Origin: Ga0077560 sp046330435
GTDB lineage: Bacteria; Actinomycetota; Thermoleophilia; Miltoncostaeales; Miltoncostaeaceae
NCBI GenBank assembly: GCA_046330435.1
Contig: JAXLST010000007.1
Coordinates: 124,001-188,000, forward strand
DNA length: 64,000 nucleotides
Direction of reading: 5' to 3'
Below the pieces are notes generated by a model. It did no database searches. It saw only the letters and a list, made by a program, of their open reading frames with translations, and was not told where the DNA came from. Of the stretch, positions 49,811-57,998 are shown piece by piece. Numbering within the stretch: position 1 is the first letter of the stretch; every line of letters begins with the position of its first letter. The translations under genes and the position numbers were made by a program.

Positions 49811-50454
49811 GCATGGTCGACGCCATCGGCCGCGTCAGCGAGATCCAGTCCCTGATCGCGAGCATCGCGACCCCGGGCACGCAGGCGACGTCCGCCGCGA
49901 CCGCGTCCCCCGGCACGAACTTCGCGGGCACCCTGAACGCCGCGACCACCGCCCAGGCCGCCCCGGCGGCCACCGCGACCACCGCCGCCCTTCCCACGGG
50001 CCTGGCGACGGGGAGCACCCCGGCACTGCCCTCCACGGGCGACGGGGCGGTCCCCGCGGACCTGCAGCCCCTCATCGGGCAGGCCGCGAGCGCCAACGGG
50101 CTCGACCCGGCGCTGGTGGCCGCGGTCACGCGCGCCGAGAGCGGATTCCGCGTGGATGCGGGATCCCCGGCCGGTGCGCAGGGGCTCATGCAGCTCATGC
50201 CGAGCACCGCCGCGGGCCTCGGCGTGACCGATATTCACGACGCCGCTCAGAATCTGGGTGCCGGCAGCCGATACCTGAAGCAGCAGATCGAGAGGTTCGG
50301 CGATCTGCGCCTGGCACTGGCCGCGTACAACGCGGGTCCGGGCGCGGTGAGCCGGTACGGCGGAGTCCCGCCGTACGCCGAGACCCAGGCCTACGTGGAC
50401 AAGGTCCTCGGCTACTACCAGCAGTACCGCGGCACCGCCGCGGCAACCCTCTGA
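49807..50454 (+). CDS. Flagellar-operon lytic transglycosylase (SLT domain)
   Basis: 215 aa. The first 85 residues are Ala/Thr-rich and lack a signal peptide. The SLT domain follows with the catalytic Glu in VTRAESGFRVDAGSPAGAQG, then LMQLMPSTAAGLGV, LALAAYNAGPGAVSRYGGVP and AYVDKVLGYY. It would cut peptidoglycan so the rod can pass, the task of FlgJ's muramidase part elsewhere. Without a Sec signal it may leave through the flagellar export gate. ATG overlaps the fliJ stop. Confidence 0.85.
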   Translation: MSMVDAIGRVSEIQSLIASIATPGTQATSAATASPGTNFAGTLNAATTAQAAPAATATTAALPTGLATGSTPALPSTGDGAVPADLQPLIGQAASANGLDPALVAAVTRAESGFRVDAGSPAGAQGLMQLMPSTAAGLGVTDIHDAAQNLGAGSRYLKQQIERFGDLRLALAAYNAGPGAVSRYGGVPPYAETQAYVDKVLGYYQQYRGTAAATL

Positions 50455-50475
50455 CATGGAGATGGTGCGAGGGCG

Positions 50476-52065
50476 ATGATCAACGCAACGCTCGGGCCGC
50501 CGCCGGCGGCCGCGGGCACGGTGGGACCGGCGGAACCGCACTCCGAGGGCATCGACGCCCGGGACGCGGACCACGCCGGAGGCGGGTTCTCCGCCAGGCT
50601 GCGAGATGCGGCCCACTCATCGCGACCGGCGGCCAAGGACGGCGCCCACAAACGAGAGCACGCAGCCGGACCCGACGAAGGGAAGCTGCACCGGAACACC
50701 GCCGAAGCCGGTGACCGGGACACCAAGGTGACCGACGCCCACGAGGCGGCGCACGCGCGCCGCGCCGGGGACGCCGGACCCGCCGACGACGCGGCCGCCG
50801 CCACGGAGGCCCCGGCCGCCGACGGCGCGACCGCCGGGCAGGAGGGCACCGCCACGGCCGGTTCCACGGCCAAGGGCGGGGCACCGGCCGCGACCCCCGG
50901 TGGCGCCACGCCGGCCGTCCCGGCCGCGGGCACCGGGCAGCCGGCCGTGCCGGCCGTCCCCGCCGCCGCCGCCGTCCCCGTCGCGGGGCAGGCGCCGGGC
51001 ACCGCCCCGGCCACCGCCGGCCAGGCCGTGGGCGCCGTCGCGGCCACCGCGGGCGCGACGGCCACCGCCGCCGCGGCCGGGACCGCGCCGGGCGCGGCCC
51101 AGGCGACGGGCACGCCCCAGGCGGGGCCCCGCGACGCGCACGGCCTGGCCGTGGGCCGCACCGGCGAGATGCCGGCCACGGCCTCCGCCACCGCCCCGGC
51201 CGCCGCATCCGCACCCGCGGCGACCACGGCGGGCACCGCCGCGCCCGCCACCCCGGGCACCCCGGGCACCGCGGCACCCGCGGACCCCGCCGCGGCGGCC
51301 CGCAACGCCATCCAGGTGCGCGACGGCGGCGACGCCGCCTCCGGCCCCCGGCCGGCGGCGACGCTCACCATCACGCTCGCACCGATCACCCCCGACGCCG
51401 GCACCGCCGGCGCCCAGGCCGCCGTGCCGGGCGCCGCGCCGGGCGGGGCCGGCACGGAGGCCGGCAAGCCCGCCCTCGCCACGCCGGCGCCGGGGGCCGA
51501 CGCCAAGGCCGCCGTCCCGGCACAGCCGGCGGCGACCGCCCAGGTCGACCCGTCCATGGTGGGCGGCGCACCCGCGCCCACCCAGGCCGGCGGGACGGCC
51601 ACGCCCCAGGGCACCGGCCACGCCGGGGCCGCGGGGGCCGCGCACGCGCAGGAGCTCGCCAAGGACCTGGGCATGCGCATGCACGTCTCGCTGCGCGAGG
51701 GCGGCAAGGAGGTGATGCTGTCGATGCGCCCGCCGGAGCTCGGCCACGTGGTCGTGCGCATGGTGATGCACGACGGCGTCCTCCAGGCCCACGTCATCGC
51801 CGACCGGCCCGAGGCCGCGCGGATGCTGGAGCAGGCGCTCCCGCACCTCGGCGAGGCCCTGTCCGAGCGCGGCTACACGCTCGAGGGCATGGACATCTCG
51901 TACCAGCACCAGGCCCAGGAGCGGCCCGGGGCCGCCATGGACGGCGGACGCGGGCCGCGCGGGCTTGCCTTCGACGACGACGCCCCGTCCGCCGACGTGC
52001 CCGTCACCGCGGCCACCGGGGACCGTGCCACCGCCGGCAGCGGCCGGCTCGACCTGCTCGCCTAG
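50476..52065 (+). CDS. fliK: Flagellar hook-length control protein FliK
   Basis: 529 aa. About 390 residues are low-complexity Ala/Pro/Gly/Thr sequence, as in FliK proteins, which act as an exported ruler. The conserved C-terminal Flg_hook domain is seen in MRMHVSLREGGKEVMLSMRP, PELGHVVVRMVMHDGVLQAH and EQALPHLGEALSERGYTLEG. That domain switches the export gate from hook to filament substrates. It starts at an ATG 21 bases after the transglycosylase gene. flgD follows after nine bases. Confidence 0.85.
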   Translation: MINATLGPPPAAAGTVGPAEPHSEGIDARDADHAGGGFSARLRDAAHSSRPAAKDGAHKREHAAGPDEGKLHRNTAEAGDRDTKVTDAHEAAHARRAGDAGPADDAAAATEAPAADGATAGQEGTATAGSTAKGGAPAATPGGATPAVPAAGTGQPAVPAVPAAAAVPVAGQAPGTAPATAGQAVGAVAATAGATATAAAAGTAPGAAQATGTPQAGPRDAHGLAVGRTGEMPATASATAPAAASAPAATTAGTAAPATPGTPGTAAPADPAAAARNAIQVRDGGDAASGPRPAATLTITLAPITPDAGTAGAQAAVPGAAPGGAGTEAGKPALATPAPGADAKAAVPAQPAATAQVDPSMVGGAPAPTQAGGTATPQGTGHAGAAGAAHAQELAKDLGMRMHVSLREGGKEVMLSMRPPELGHVVVRMVMHDGVLQAHVIADRPEAARMLEQALPHLGEALSERGYTLEGMDISYQHQAQERPGAAMDGGRGPRGLAFDDDAPSADVPVTAATGDRATAGSGRLDLLA

Positions 52066-52074
52066 GAGTCACCA

Positions 52075-52515
52075 ATGGCAACACCCACACAAGCGACGGC
52101 CGTGAGCGGCAGCTTCGAGACCCAGCAGGCCGCCCGGAACACGCGCACCAAGAGCGCGGGGGACCTGTTCAGCAGCGAGACGTTCCTGAAGCTCGTCGGT
52201 GAGCAGATGAAGAACCAGAACCCGATGGAGCCCATGAAGGACACCGAGTTCATCTCCCAGATGAGCCAGTTCTCCAGCCTCGAGCAGGTCACCAAGCTCA
52301 ACAGCACGATGACCTCCCTCGGCATGGCGCTCCAGCTCACCCAGGGCTCGGCGATGGTCGGCAAGACCGTCAGCTACCTGCCCGAGGGGGCCACGGTCCC
52401 GGTGCGCGGCACCGTGGACCGCGTGACCATCGGCAACGGCGGGAAGGACATGCAGCTCGTCGTGGGCGGCGTGCAGATCACCCCCGCCCAGGTCGTCGAG
52501 GTCGCCGGGTCATGA
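52075..52515 (+). CDS. flgD: Flagellar hook assembly scaffold FlgD
   Basis: 146 aa, the short form made of the conserved N-terminal region (LFSSETFLKLVGEQMKNQNP, MEPMKDTEFISQMSQFSSLE, QVTKLNSTMTSLG) and a small beta part (VGKTVSYLPEGATVPVRGTV). FlgD caps the growing hook and is then shed. The stop overlaps the next gene by 4 bases. Confidence 0.93.
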   Translation: MATPTQATAVSGSFETQQAARNTRTKSAGDLFSSETFLKLVGEQMKNQNPMEPMKDTEFISQMSQFSSLEQVTKLNSTMTSLGMALQLTQGSAMVGKTVSYLPEGATVPVRGTVDRVTIGNGGKDMQLVVGGVQITPAQVVEVAGS

Positions 52516-52925
52516 CCCCGCTCGACCCCACGATCCGCGGCGTCGGGGCATCCCGCCCCGCCGAGCGCACCGGCCCCTCCGGCCCCGCACGCGGTGCGGG
52601 CCAGGCCGGCGCCCCCGGATTCGACGCCCTCCTCGCCAGCCGCCTGAAGGAGGCGGCGCCGCAGGGCGAGCCGCTGCGGTGGAGCGCGCACGCGCGCGAC
52701 CGCCTCGTGCAGCGGGGCATCCAGGTCACCCCCGAGGTGGCCGACCGGCTCCAGGACGCCGTCGGGCGCGCCGCGGCAAAGGGCGCGCGCGAGGCGCTGG
52801 TGATGGTGGACGACACCGCCTTCGTGGTGTCGGTCAAGAACCGCGTGGTCATCACGGCGGTCGACAAGGAGGGGATGAAGAACCAGGTCTTCACGAACAT
52901 CGACAGTGCGGTGCTGGCGCCGTAG
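52512..52925 (+). CDS. TIGR02530-like flagellar operon protein
   Basis: 137 aa. The conserved part is the C-terminal 85 residues: WSAHARDRLVQRGIQVTPEV, DRLQDAVGRAAAKGAREALV, MVDDTAFVVSVKNRVVITAV, then KNQVFTNIDSAVL. This matches the small family found between flgD and flgE in Firmicutes and other bacteria. Its exact role is not settled, possibly in hook assembly. ATGA overlap with flgD. About 110 bases without a gene separate it from flgE. Confidence 0.85.
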   Translation: MTPLDPTIRGVGASRPAERTGPSGPARGAGQAGAPGFDALLASRLKEAAPQGEPLRWSAHARDRLVQRGIQVTPEVADRLQDAVGRAAAKGAREALVMVDDTAFVVSVKNRVVITAVDKEGMKNQVFTNIDSAVLAP

Positions 52926-53034
52926 CCGGCACCCGGACAACGAACCGACACACGAACGTACGGATGATGCTGGCGGTCGGTCTGGACCTCACCGGAGGGG
53001 GGTCGGCCGCCATCTGGAAAGGAATTCCACAACC

Positions 53035-53895
53035 ATGATGCGCTCCATGTTCTCGGCCGTCTCCGGTCTGAGGAACCACCAGACGATGATGGACACCATC
53101 GCGTCGAACATCTCGAACGTGAACACCTTCGGCTACAAGTCCGAGCGGGTCACGTTCAAGGACGCGCTCTACCAGAACCTGTCGGGCGCCTCGGCCCCCG
53201 TCGCGGGCGGGGTGGGCGGTACCAACGGCAAGCAGATCGGCCTGGGCATGGGGCTCAACTCCGTGGACCAGATCATGACCCAGGGCACCACCCAGAGCAC
53301 CGGCGTGGTGACCGACATGATGATCAACGGCGACGGGTTCTTCCGCGTCGCGGCGCCCGGGGCGACCTGGGGCGGCGCGGGCGGCAACGACCTGGGCGCC
53401 GGCTCCGGCGAGCTCTACACGCGCGCCGGGAACTTCTCGTTCGACTCCGCCGGCCACCTGGTGACCACGGGCGGCAACTACGTGATCGGGACGGTCGCGG
53501 CCACCGGCAACGCCGGCCGCCTCCAGGTGAACCCGGCCACGACCGCCGCCATCAACGTGGACTCCGCCGGCGTCGTCACCGCCGTGGACGCCGCGGGCGT
53601 CGCGACGGTCATCGGCACCATCAGCCTGGCGAAGTTCGCCAACCCGGCCGGTCTCGACCGCATCGGCGGGAACATGTACCGCGAGTCGAACAACTCCGGT
53701 GCCCCCGTCAACGGCGACCCCGGCGGGGCCGGCGGGCACGGCACCGTCACGCCCGGCGCGCTCGAGATGAGCAACGTCGACCTGGCGCTCGAGTTCACCA
53801 ACATGATCATCGCCCAGCGCGGCTTCCAGGCGAACAGCCGGGCCATCAGCACCAGCGACGACATGCTGCAGGAGCTCGTGAACCTGAAGCGCTAG
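53035..53895 (+). CDS. flgE: Flagellar hook protein FlgE (short form)
   Basis: 286 aa, shorter than the 400-plus of enterobacterial FlgE and near the size of FlgG-type rod proteins. Both conserved ends are present: FSAVSGLRNHQTMMDTIASN with ISNVNTFGYKSERV, and SNVDLALEFTNMIIAQRGFQ with ANSRAISTSDDMLQELVNLK. Between them lie MINGDGFFRV and YTRAGNFSFDSAGHLVT. Because it follows flgD, hook protein is the best call; a distal rod role is the alternative. ATG at 53035 or 53038. A strong terminator follows. Confidence 0.82.
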   Translation: MMRSMFSAVSGLRNHQTMMDTIASNISNVNTFGYKSERVTFKDALYQNLSGASAPVAGGVGGTNGKQIGLGMGLNSVDQIMTQGTTQSTGVVTDMMINGDGFFRVAAPGATWGGAGGNDLGAGSGELYTRAGNFSFDSAGHLVTTGGNYVIGTVAATGNAGRLQVNPATTAAINVDSAGVVTAVDAAGVATVIGTISLAKFANPAGLDRIGGNMYRESNNSGAPVNGDPGGAGGHGTVTPGALEMSNVDLALEFTNMIIAQRGFQANSRAISTSDDMLQELVNLKR

Positions 53896-53909
53896 CGCGG
53901 ACGTGTGAC

Positions 53910-53937
53910 CCCCGGGCGCGGGCCGCCGCGCCCGGGG
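53910..53937 (+). terminator. Terminator after flgE
   Basis: A perfect 12-bp stem (53910-53921 with 53926-53937) and GCCG loop, then TTCG. It ends the fliJ-flgE transcript before the flbD promoter-like site. Confidence 0.75.
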
Positions 53938-53971
53938 TTCGAGGCGGGATGTCGTGCGACGACCCGCGTCC

Positions 53972-53999
53972 TCAATCGAGGCCCCCCGGCATCCGATAC
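53972..53999 (+). promoter_or_regulatory. Sigma-28-like promoter, flbD-motAB-fliL operon
   Basis: TCAA (53972-53975), 16 bases, TCCGATAC (53992-53999), between the flgE terminator and flbD. Confidence 0.55.
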
Positions 54000-54051
54000 C
54001 CAGGGCGAGAACGGAATCGCCTTCGGGTGCCTGGGTTCAGGAGGAACCAGC

Positions 54052-54282
54052 GTGATCACCCTTCACAAGCTCAACGGAGAGCCCGTCGTGCTGAACGCGG
54101 AGCTCATCGAGACCGTCGAGTCCACCCCCGACACCCTCATCACCCTCGTCGACCGCCGCCGCCTGATGGTGGGGGAGAGCGTCAGCGAGGTGGTGCAGCG
54201 GGTCGTCGACTACCGCCGTGTGGTCTCCGGCGCGCCCGTCGCCGCCGCCGCGGTCGCCATCATGGCGGCCGAGGCCGAATGA
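54052..54282 (+). CDS. flbD: FlbD family flagellar protein
   Basis: 76 aa. It matches the small flbD/SwrD family: ITLHKLNGEPVVLNAELIET, VESTPDTLITLVDRRRLMVG, ESVSEVVQRVVDYRRV. In Bacillus, SwrD raises motor torque; the gene commonly stands before motA. GTG start at 54052 with GGAGGA upstream. Fourteen bases to motA. Confidence 0.85.
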   Translation: MITLHKLNGEPVVLNAELIETVESTPDTLITLVDRRRLMVGESVSEVVQRVVDYRRVVSGAPVAAAAVAIMAAEAE

Positions 54283-54296
54283 TCGGGGAGCGCTAG

Positions 54297-55097
54297 ATGG
54301 GCGCATTCATCGGCCTCATCGTCGCGGGCCTCTGCGTGCTCGCGGCCGTCATCCTGAAGGGCGGCTCGCCCCTCGGGCTCATCAGCGTCCCGGCCCTCGT
54401 CGAGGTGACCGGCGGCGTGATGGGCGTGCTCATGGCCGGTTCCGGCCCGGGCGCCGCCGGCACGATCTTCAAGCTGCTGTTCAGCGTGGGCATGAAGAGC
54501 CCCAAGGAACGGCGGCCGGAGCTCATCACCACGCTCGTGGGCTTCAGCGAGAAGGCCCGCCGCGAGGGCCTGCTGGCCCTCGAGGAGGACGCCAAGCAGG
54601 TGGACGACGTCTTCCTGCAGAAGGGCATCCGCCTGGTGGTGGACGGCACCGACCCGGAGCTGGTGCAGGACATCCTGGAGGCCGAGATGGAGGGCACCGA
54701 GACCCGCCACCGCTTCGGCCAGAAGATCTACAAGGACGGCGGCGGCTTCGCCCCCACCGTCGGCATCCTCGGGACCGTGCTCTCGCTGGTGGAGGTCATG
54801 ATGGACCTCGACAAGCCGGACACCCTGGGGCCCAAGATCTCCTCCGCGTTCCTCGCCACCTTCTACGGCGTGGCCTACGCGAACCTCTTCTTCTACCCGG
54901 TGGCCAACCACCTGGCGGCGATGACCCAGACGGAGATGGCCGAGAAGGCCCTCATCCTCGAAGGGGTCCTCTCCATCCAGAGCGGCGACAACCCGCGCGT
55001 GCTGGCGGAGAAGCTGTGGAGCTTCATCCCGCCGCCGCTGCGTGAGGCCGAGGGTGGCGCCGGCGGCGGCGCCGCCGACGACGCGATGGCGGCGTAG
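54297..55097 (+). CDS. motA: Flagellar stator protein MotA
   Basis: 266 aa inner-membrane stator subunit. Four hydrophobic segments are visible (near FIGLIVAGLCVLAAVI, GGVMGVLMAGSG, GILGTVLSLVEVMM, FLATFYGVAYANLFFYPV). The loop between the second and third carries the charged residues that contact FliG (KEGxxx type: ARREGLLALEEDAKQVDDVF). GGGFAPTVGILGTVLSL marks the family. It is two bases before motB. Confidence 0.93.
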   Translation: MGAFIGLIVAGLCVLAAVILKGGSPLGLISVPALVEVTGGVMGVLMAGSGPGAAGTIFKLLFSVGMKSPKERRPELITTLVGFSEKARREGLLALEEDAKQVDDVFLQKGIRLVVDGTDPELVQDILEAEMEGTETRHRFGQKIYKDGGGFAPTVGILGTVLSLVEVMMDLDKPDTLGPKISSAFLATFYGVAYANLFFYPVANHLAAMTQTEMAEKALILEGVLSIQSGDNPRVLAEKLWSFIPPPLREAEGGAGGGAADDAMAA

Positions 55098-55099
55098 CC

Positions 55100-55936
55100 A
55101 TGGGCAAGCGCCACAAGAAGGAGCACCACGAGGAACACGCGGACGAGCGCTGGCTCGTCACGTACGCGGACATGCTCACGCTGATGTTCGTGCTCTTCAT
55201 GGTGCTCTTCTCGATCTCGGTGGTGAACACCGGCAAGTTCGAGCAGCTCAAGGAGTCGCTGTCCAAGGCGTTCTCGCCGGGCATCTTCACCGGCGGCCCC
55301 CGGGTCCTGCAGCAGGGCCCGGAGACCGCCAAGCCGAGCCCCATCGTCGACACGCCTCCGGGCATCGCCGACCCGCAGATCTCCGGCCCCACGGGCATCT
55401 CGCTCTCCAGCACCGGCGCCAGCACCGAGCAGGCGCTCGAGAGCAGCCAGCTGCAGAGGGCCAAGGAGAGCATCGACAAGGCCGCCGAGAAGGCGGGGGT
55501 CAAGGACCAGGTCCAGACCTTCGTGAACGAGCGCGGCCTGACGATCCGCCTGAACACGGACCCGTACCTGTTCGACCCGGGCTCCGCCGTCCTCCACCCG
55601 GAGGCGAAGCGCCTGCTGGTGCCCATCACCAAGATGCTGAAGGGCATGACAAACCCGATCCGCGTGGAGGGCCACACCGACTCCACGCCGATCAGCACCG
55701 CCCAGATGCCGAACAACACGATGCTCGGCGCCTGGCGCGCGAACGCGGTCCTCCAGGTGCTCTGGCAGAACGGGTTCCCGCAGAACAAGGGCTACATCGC
55801 CAGCTACGGGGCGACCGCCCCGGTGGCCGACAACGACACGGCGCTCAACCGCGCGAAGAACCGCCGCGTCGAGATCCTCGTCATGCGCCTGCAGGGCGCG
55901 CCCAGCCAGTCCGCGGCCGACGCGCTCGGCGGCTGA
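55100..55936 (+). CDS. motB: Flagellar stator protein MotB
   Basis: 278 aa. A short basic start, then the single membrane helix with the ion-binding Asp in WLVTYADMLTLMFVLFMVLF, a plug/linker, and the OmpA-like peptidoglycan-binding domain (FDPGSAVLHPEAKRLLVPI, VEGHTDSTPISTAQ, ASYGATAPVADNDTALNRAK, NRRVEI). The Asp-containing helix looks proton-type, although coupling ion cannot be proven from sequence. Directly downstream of motA. Confidence 0.93.
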   Translation: MGKRHKKEHHEEHADERWLVTYADMLTLMFVLFMVLFSISVVNTGKFEQLKESLSKAFSPGIFTGGPRVLQQGPETAKPSPIVDTPPGIADPQISGPTGISLSSTGASTEQALESSQLQRAKESIDKAAEKAGVKDQVQTFVNERGLTIRLNTDPYLFDPGSAVLHPEAKRLLVPITKMLKGMTNPIRVEGHTDSTPISTAQMPNNTMLGAWRANAVLQVLWQNGFPQNKGYIASYGATAPVADNDTALNRAKNRRVEILVMRLQGAPSQSAADALGG

Positions 55937-55979
55937 CCACCCGAACGATCACGCAGCACCGGAAAGGACTCCCAGCACC

Positions 55980-56423
55980 ATGAAGAAGATCATCATGATC
56001 GTCGTCCCGGTGGTCCTCGTCCTCGGCATCGTCGGCTTCATGTTCCTCAAGCCGAAGCCGCCGCCGCCGGACGAGAAGAAGCTCAAGCAGGAGCCGGGGA
56101 TCACCTACACGATCGCCGACCCGTTCATCGTGAACCTCGCCGACACCGACGCGGCGCACTACGTGAAGGTCGGCATCGCCCTGGAGGTCTCCAAGTTCTC
56201 GATGGCGCTCGTTCCGCCGCAGGAGGGCAAGGACCCGCTGCCGGTGGAGATGGAGCCCAAGATCAAGGACATCATCATCGCGGCGTTCCAGAGCAAGACC
56301 TCCGAGGAGCTCGGCACCAAGAAGGGCCGGGACGAGGTCAAGGAGGAGATCCTCAAGGACGTCAACAAGGAGACCGAGCTGAAGTGCGTCGAGGTCTTCT
56401 ACACGGAGTTCGCCATCCAGTAG
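55980..56423 (+). CDS. fliL: Flagellar basal body-associated protein FliL
   Basis: 147 aa. One membrane helix near residues 4-21 (IIMIVVPVVLVLGIVGFMFL), a Pro-rich linker (KPKPPPPDEKKL) and the FliL periplasmic domain with YTIADPFIVNLADTDAAHYV, KVGIALEVSK and IIAAFQSKTSEELGTKKGRD. FliL surrounds stator units and supports torque. AAAGGA precedes the ATG. Last gene of the flbD-motA-motB-fliL operon. Confidence 0.9.
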   Translation: MKKIIMIVVPVVLVLGIVGFMFLKPKPPPPDEKKLKQEPGITYTIADPFIVNLADTDAAHYVKVGIALEVSKFSMALVPPQEGKDPLPVEMEPKIKDIIIAAFQSKTSEELGTKKGRDEVKEEILKDVNKETELKCVEVFYTEFAIQ

Positions 56424-56432
56424 GGACGGCGG

Positions 56433-56909
56433 TCAGGCTCCCAGGTGGGGCTCCGGCGACAGCTCGACGTGGATCACGGTCCCGTCGTCGCCGGAGCGCA
56501 CCACCACGACGTCCATGAGCTGACGCACGATCCACAGGCCCCGGCCGCGGTGGTCGTGCGGGGACGGGGGATGGCGGCGGTACACCTCGCGATGGTCGAG
56601 GCCGCCGCCGGAGTCCCGCACCTCCATCACCAGCCGGCCGTCGCCCCAGGCCTCCACCTCGATGGGCGGCCCGCCGTGCTCCTGGGCGTTCGCGATGAGC
56701 TCCGCCATCGCCAGCGTCACGTCGTTCGCGCGCTCACCGAAGCCGGCCCGGGACGCCAGGTCGTGCAGGCGGTCGCGCAGGGCCATGACCCCGGCGGGAT
56801 CGCCCGGGACGACCTCCCGGAGGTGGAGGACCGGGTCGCGCTCGTCACGCGCGTGATGCGGTGGGTCCATGAGTGGTGGGGTCCGGCGGGGGTCGGTACG
56901 CCCGGGCAT
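56433..56909 (-). CDS. RsbW-like anti-sigma/ATP-binding protein
   Basis: 158 aa from the ATG at 56907-56909 (an in-frame ATG at 56870 is the alternative). A HATPase_c_2 domain fills most of it: N-box AMAELIANAQEHGG, G1 VRDSGGGLD, G2 HRGRGLWIVRQLMDVVVVRS. Such proteins bind or phosphorylate sigma factors, anti-sigma antagonists or partners in stress and development switches. It lies antisense between fliL and fliM, with its start only some 60 bases from the fliM promoter-like site. A role in flagellar sigma control is possible but unproven. Confidence 0.8.
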   Translation of the reverse strand: MPGRTDPRRTPPLMDPPHHARDERDPVLHLREVVPGDPAGVMALRDRLHDLASRAGFGERANDVTLAMAELIANAQEHGGPPIEVEAWGDGRLVMEVRDSGGGLDHREVYRRHPPSPHDHRGRGLWIVRQLMDVVVVRSGDDGTVIHVELSPEPHLGA

Positions 56910-56965
56910 TAGAGCACGCGACGGGACCGGGGGGCGGCGGAGGGCCGCGAGGGGACCCCGGGCGC

Positions 56966-56992
56966 TCAACTTCGACCCGGCACGGTCGATGA
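56966..56992 (+). promoter_or_regulatory. Sigma-28-like promoter, fliM-fliY
   Basis: TCAA (56966-56969), 15 bases, GTCGATGA (56985-56992), eight bases before the fliM GTG at 57000, so the transcript may have almost no leader. Confidence 0.6.
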
Positions 56993-56999
56993 GAGGGGC

Positions 57000-57998
57000 G
57001 TGTCGGACGTCCTCTCGCAAGCCGAGATCGACGCGCTGCTGTCTGCCATCTCCAGCGGCGACCTGGATGCTGCCGCCATCCAGGACGAGCCGTTGGAGGT
57101 GCAGGTCAAGCCGTTCGACTTCGAGCGCCCAAGCAAGTTCTCAAAGGACCAGCTGCGTACGCTGGAGATGCTGCACGAGACGTTCTGCCGTCTCGCGCAG
57201 AACCAGCTGTCCGCGCAGTTGCGGACCCTCGTGGAGATCACCGTGGTCGGAGCCGACCAGGTGAACTACGGGGAGTTCGTGCGCTCGATGCCGTTCCCGA
57301 CGCTCATCAACATCGTGTCGATGGAGCCGCTGGAGGGCAGCGCCCTCCTCGAGGTGAACCTGCCGCTCACCCTGTCGATCATCGACCGCCTCGTCGGCGG
57401 CCCCGGTGTCTACAAGGGGCGGGCCCGGGAGCTCACCGAGATCGAGATCGCGCTGGCCCGCGCGCTCACCGACGTCCTGCTCGACGGGCTCACCGAGAGC
57501 TGGAACACGGTCACGCCGCTTGAGTTCAAGTACGAGGCGGCCGAGATGAACCCGCAGTTCGCCCAGGTGGCGGCTCCGGGAGACATCGCTGTGCTGATCA
57601 GTTTCGAGATGCGGGTCGGTTCGTCCAGCGGAATGCTGCACCTCTGCGTGCCGCACATCATGCTGGAGCCGATGCTGGGCGGCCTGTCCGCGCAGAGCTA
57701 CTACTCGAGCAAGCGCGGGGAGTCCTCCCCGGACCTCCGCCAGGCCATCGTCTCGGAGCTCGGCGCCGTCTCGGTGCCGGTGAGCGTCGAGCTGGGCCAC
57801 ACCCACCTTCACGTGGCGGACCTCCTGGCGCTCGCGCCGGGCGACGTCATTCCCCTGGACATCACCCCCGGTGCCGACGTGTACGTGCGCGTCGGTGACC
57901 GCGGGACCTTTCTCGGGCAGCCTGGCACGCGTGGCAAGCGGCTCGCCGTGCAGATCACCCGGCAGATCGAGGAGCCCATGCAAGGAGCGCGCTCATGA
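57000..57998 (+). CDS. fliM: Motor switch protein FliM
   Basis: 332 aa. The N-terminal CheY-P-binding peptide is LSQAEIDALL (residues 5-14). The middle CheC-like domain holds FSKDQLRTLEMLHETFCRLA, VRSMPFPTLINIVSMEPLEG, IIDRLVGGPG and MNPQFAQVAAPGDIAVLISF. The C-terminal SpoA domain has VELGHTHLHVADLLALAPGD and PGADVYVRVGDRGTFLGQPG. GTG start. Its stop overlaps the fliY ATG (ATGA). Confidence 0.94.
   Translation: MSDVLSQAEIDALLSAISSGDLDAAAIQDEPLEVQVKPFDFERPSKFSKDQLRTLEMLHETFCRLAQNQLSAQLRTLVEITVVGADQVNYGEFVRSMPFPTLINIVSMEPLEGSALLEVNLPLTLSIIDRLVGGPGVYKGRARELTEIEIALARALTDVLLDGLTESWNTVTPLEFKYEAAEMNPQFAQVAAPGDIAVLISFEMRVGSSSGMLHLCVPHIMLEPMLGGLSAQSYYSSKRGESSPDLRQAIVSELGAVSVPVSVELGHTHLHVADLLALAPGDVIPLDITPGADVYVRVGDRGTFLGQPGTRGKRLAVQITRQIEEPMQGARS

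Noticed and set aside
50476..51650. Ala/Pro/Thr-rich region of fliK as a mobile or surface repeat protein
   Set aside because: It is continuous with a good Flg_hook domain, and low complexity is normal for FliK.
53035..53895. Rod protein FlgG instead of FlgE
   Set aside because: The length fits FlgG, but the position after flgD and the TIGR02530-like gene is that of hook protein. Kept as FlgE with the alternative noted.
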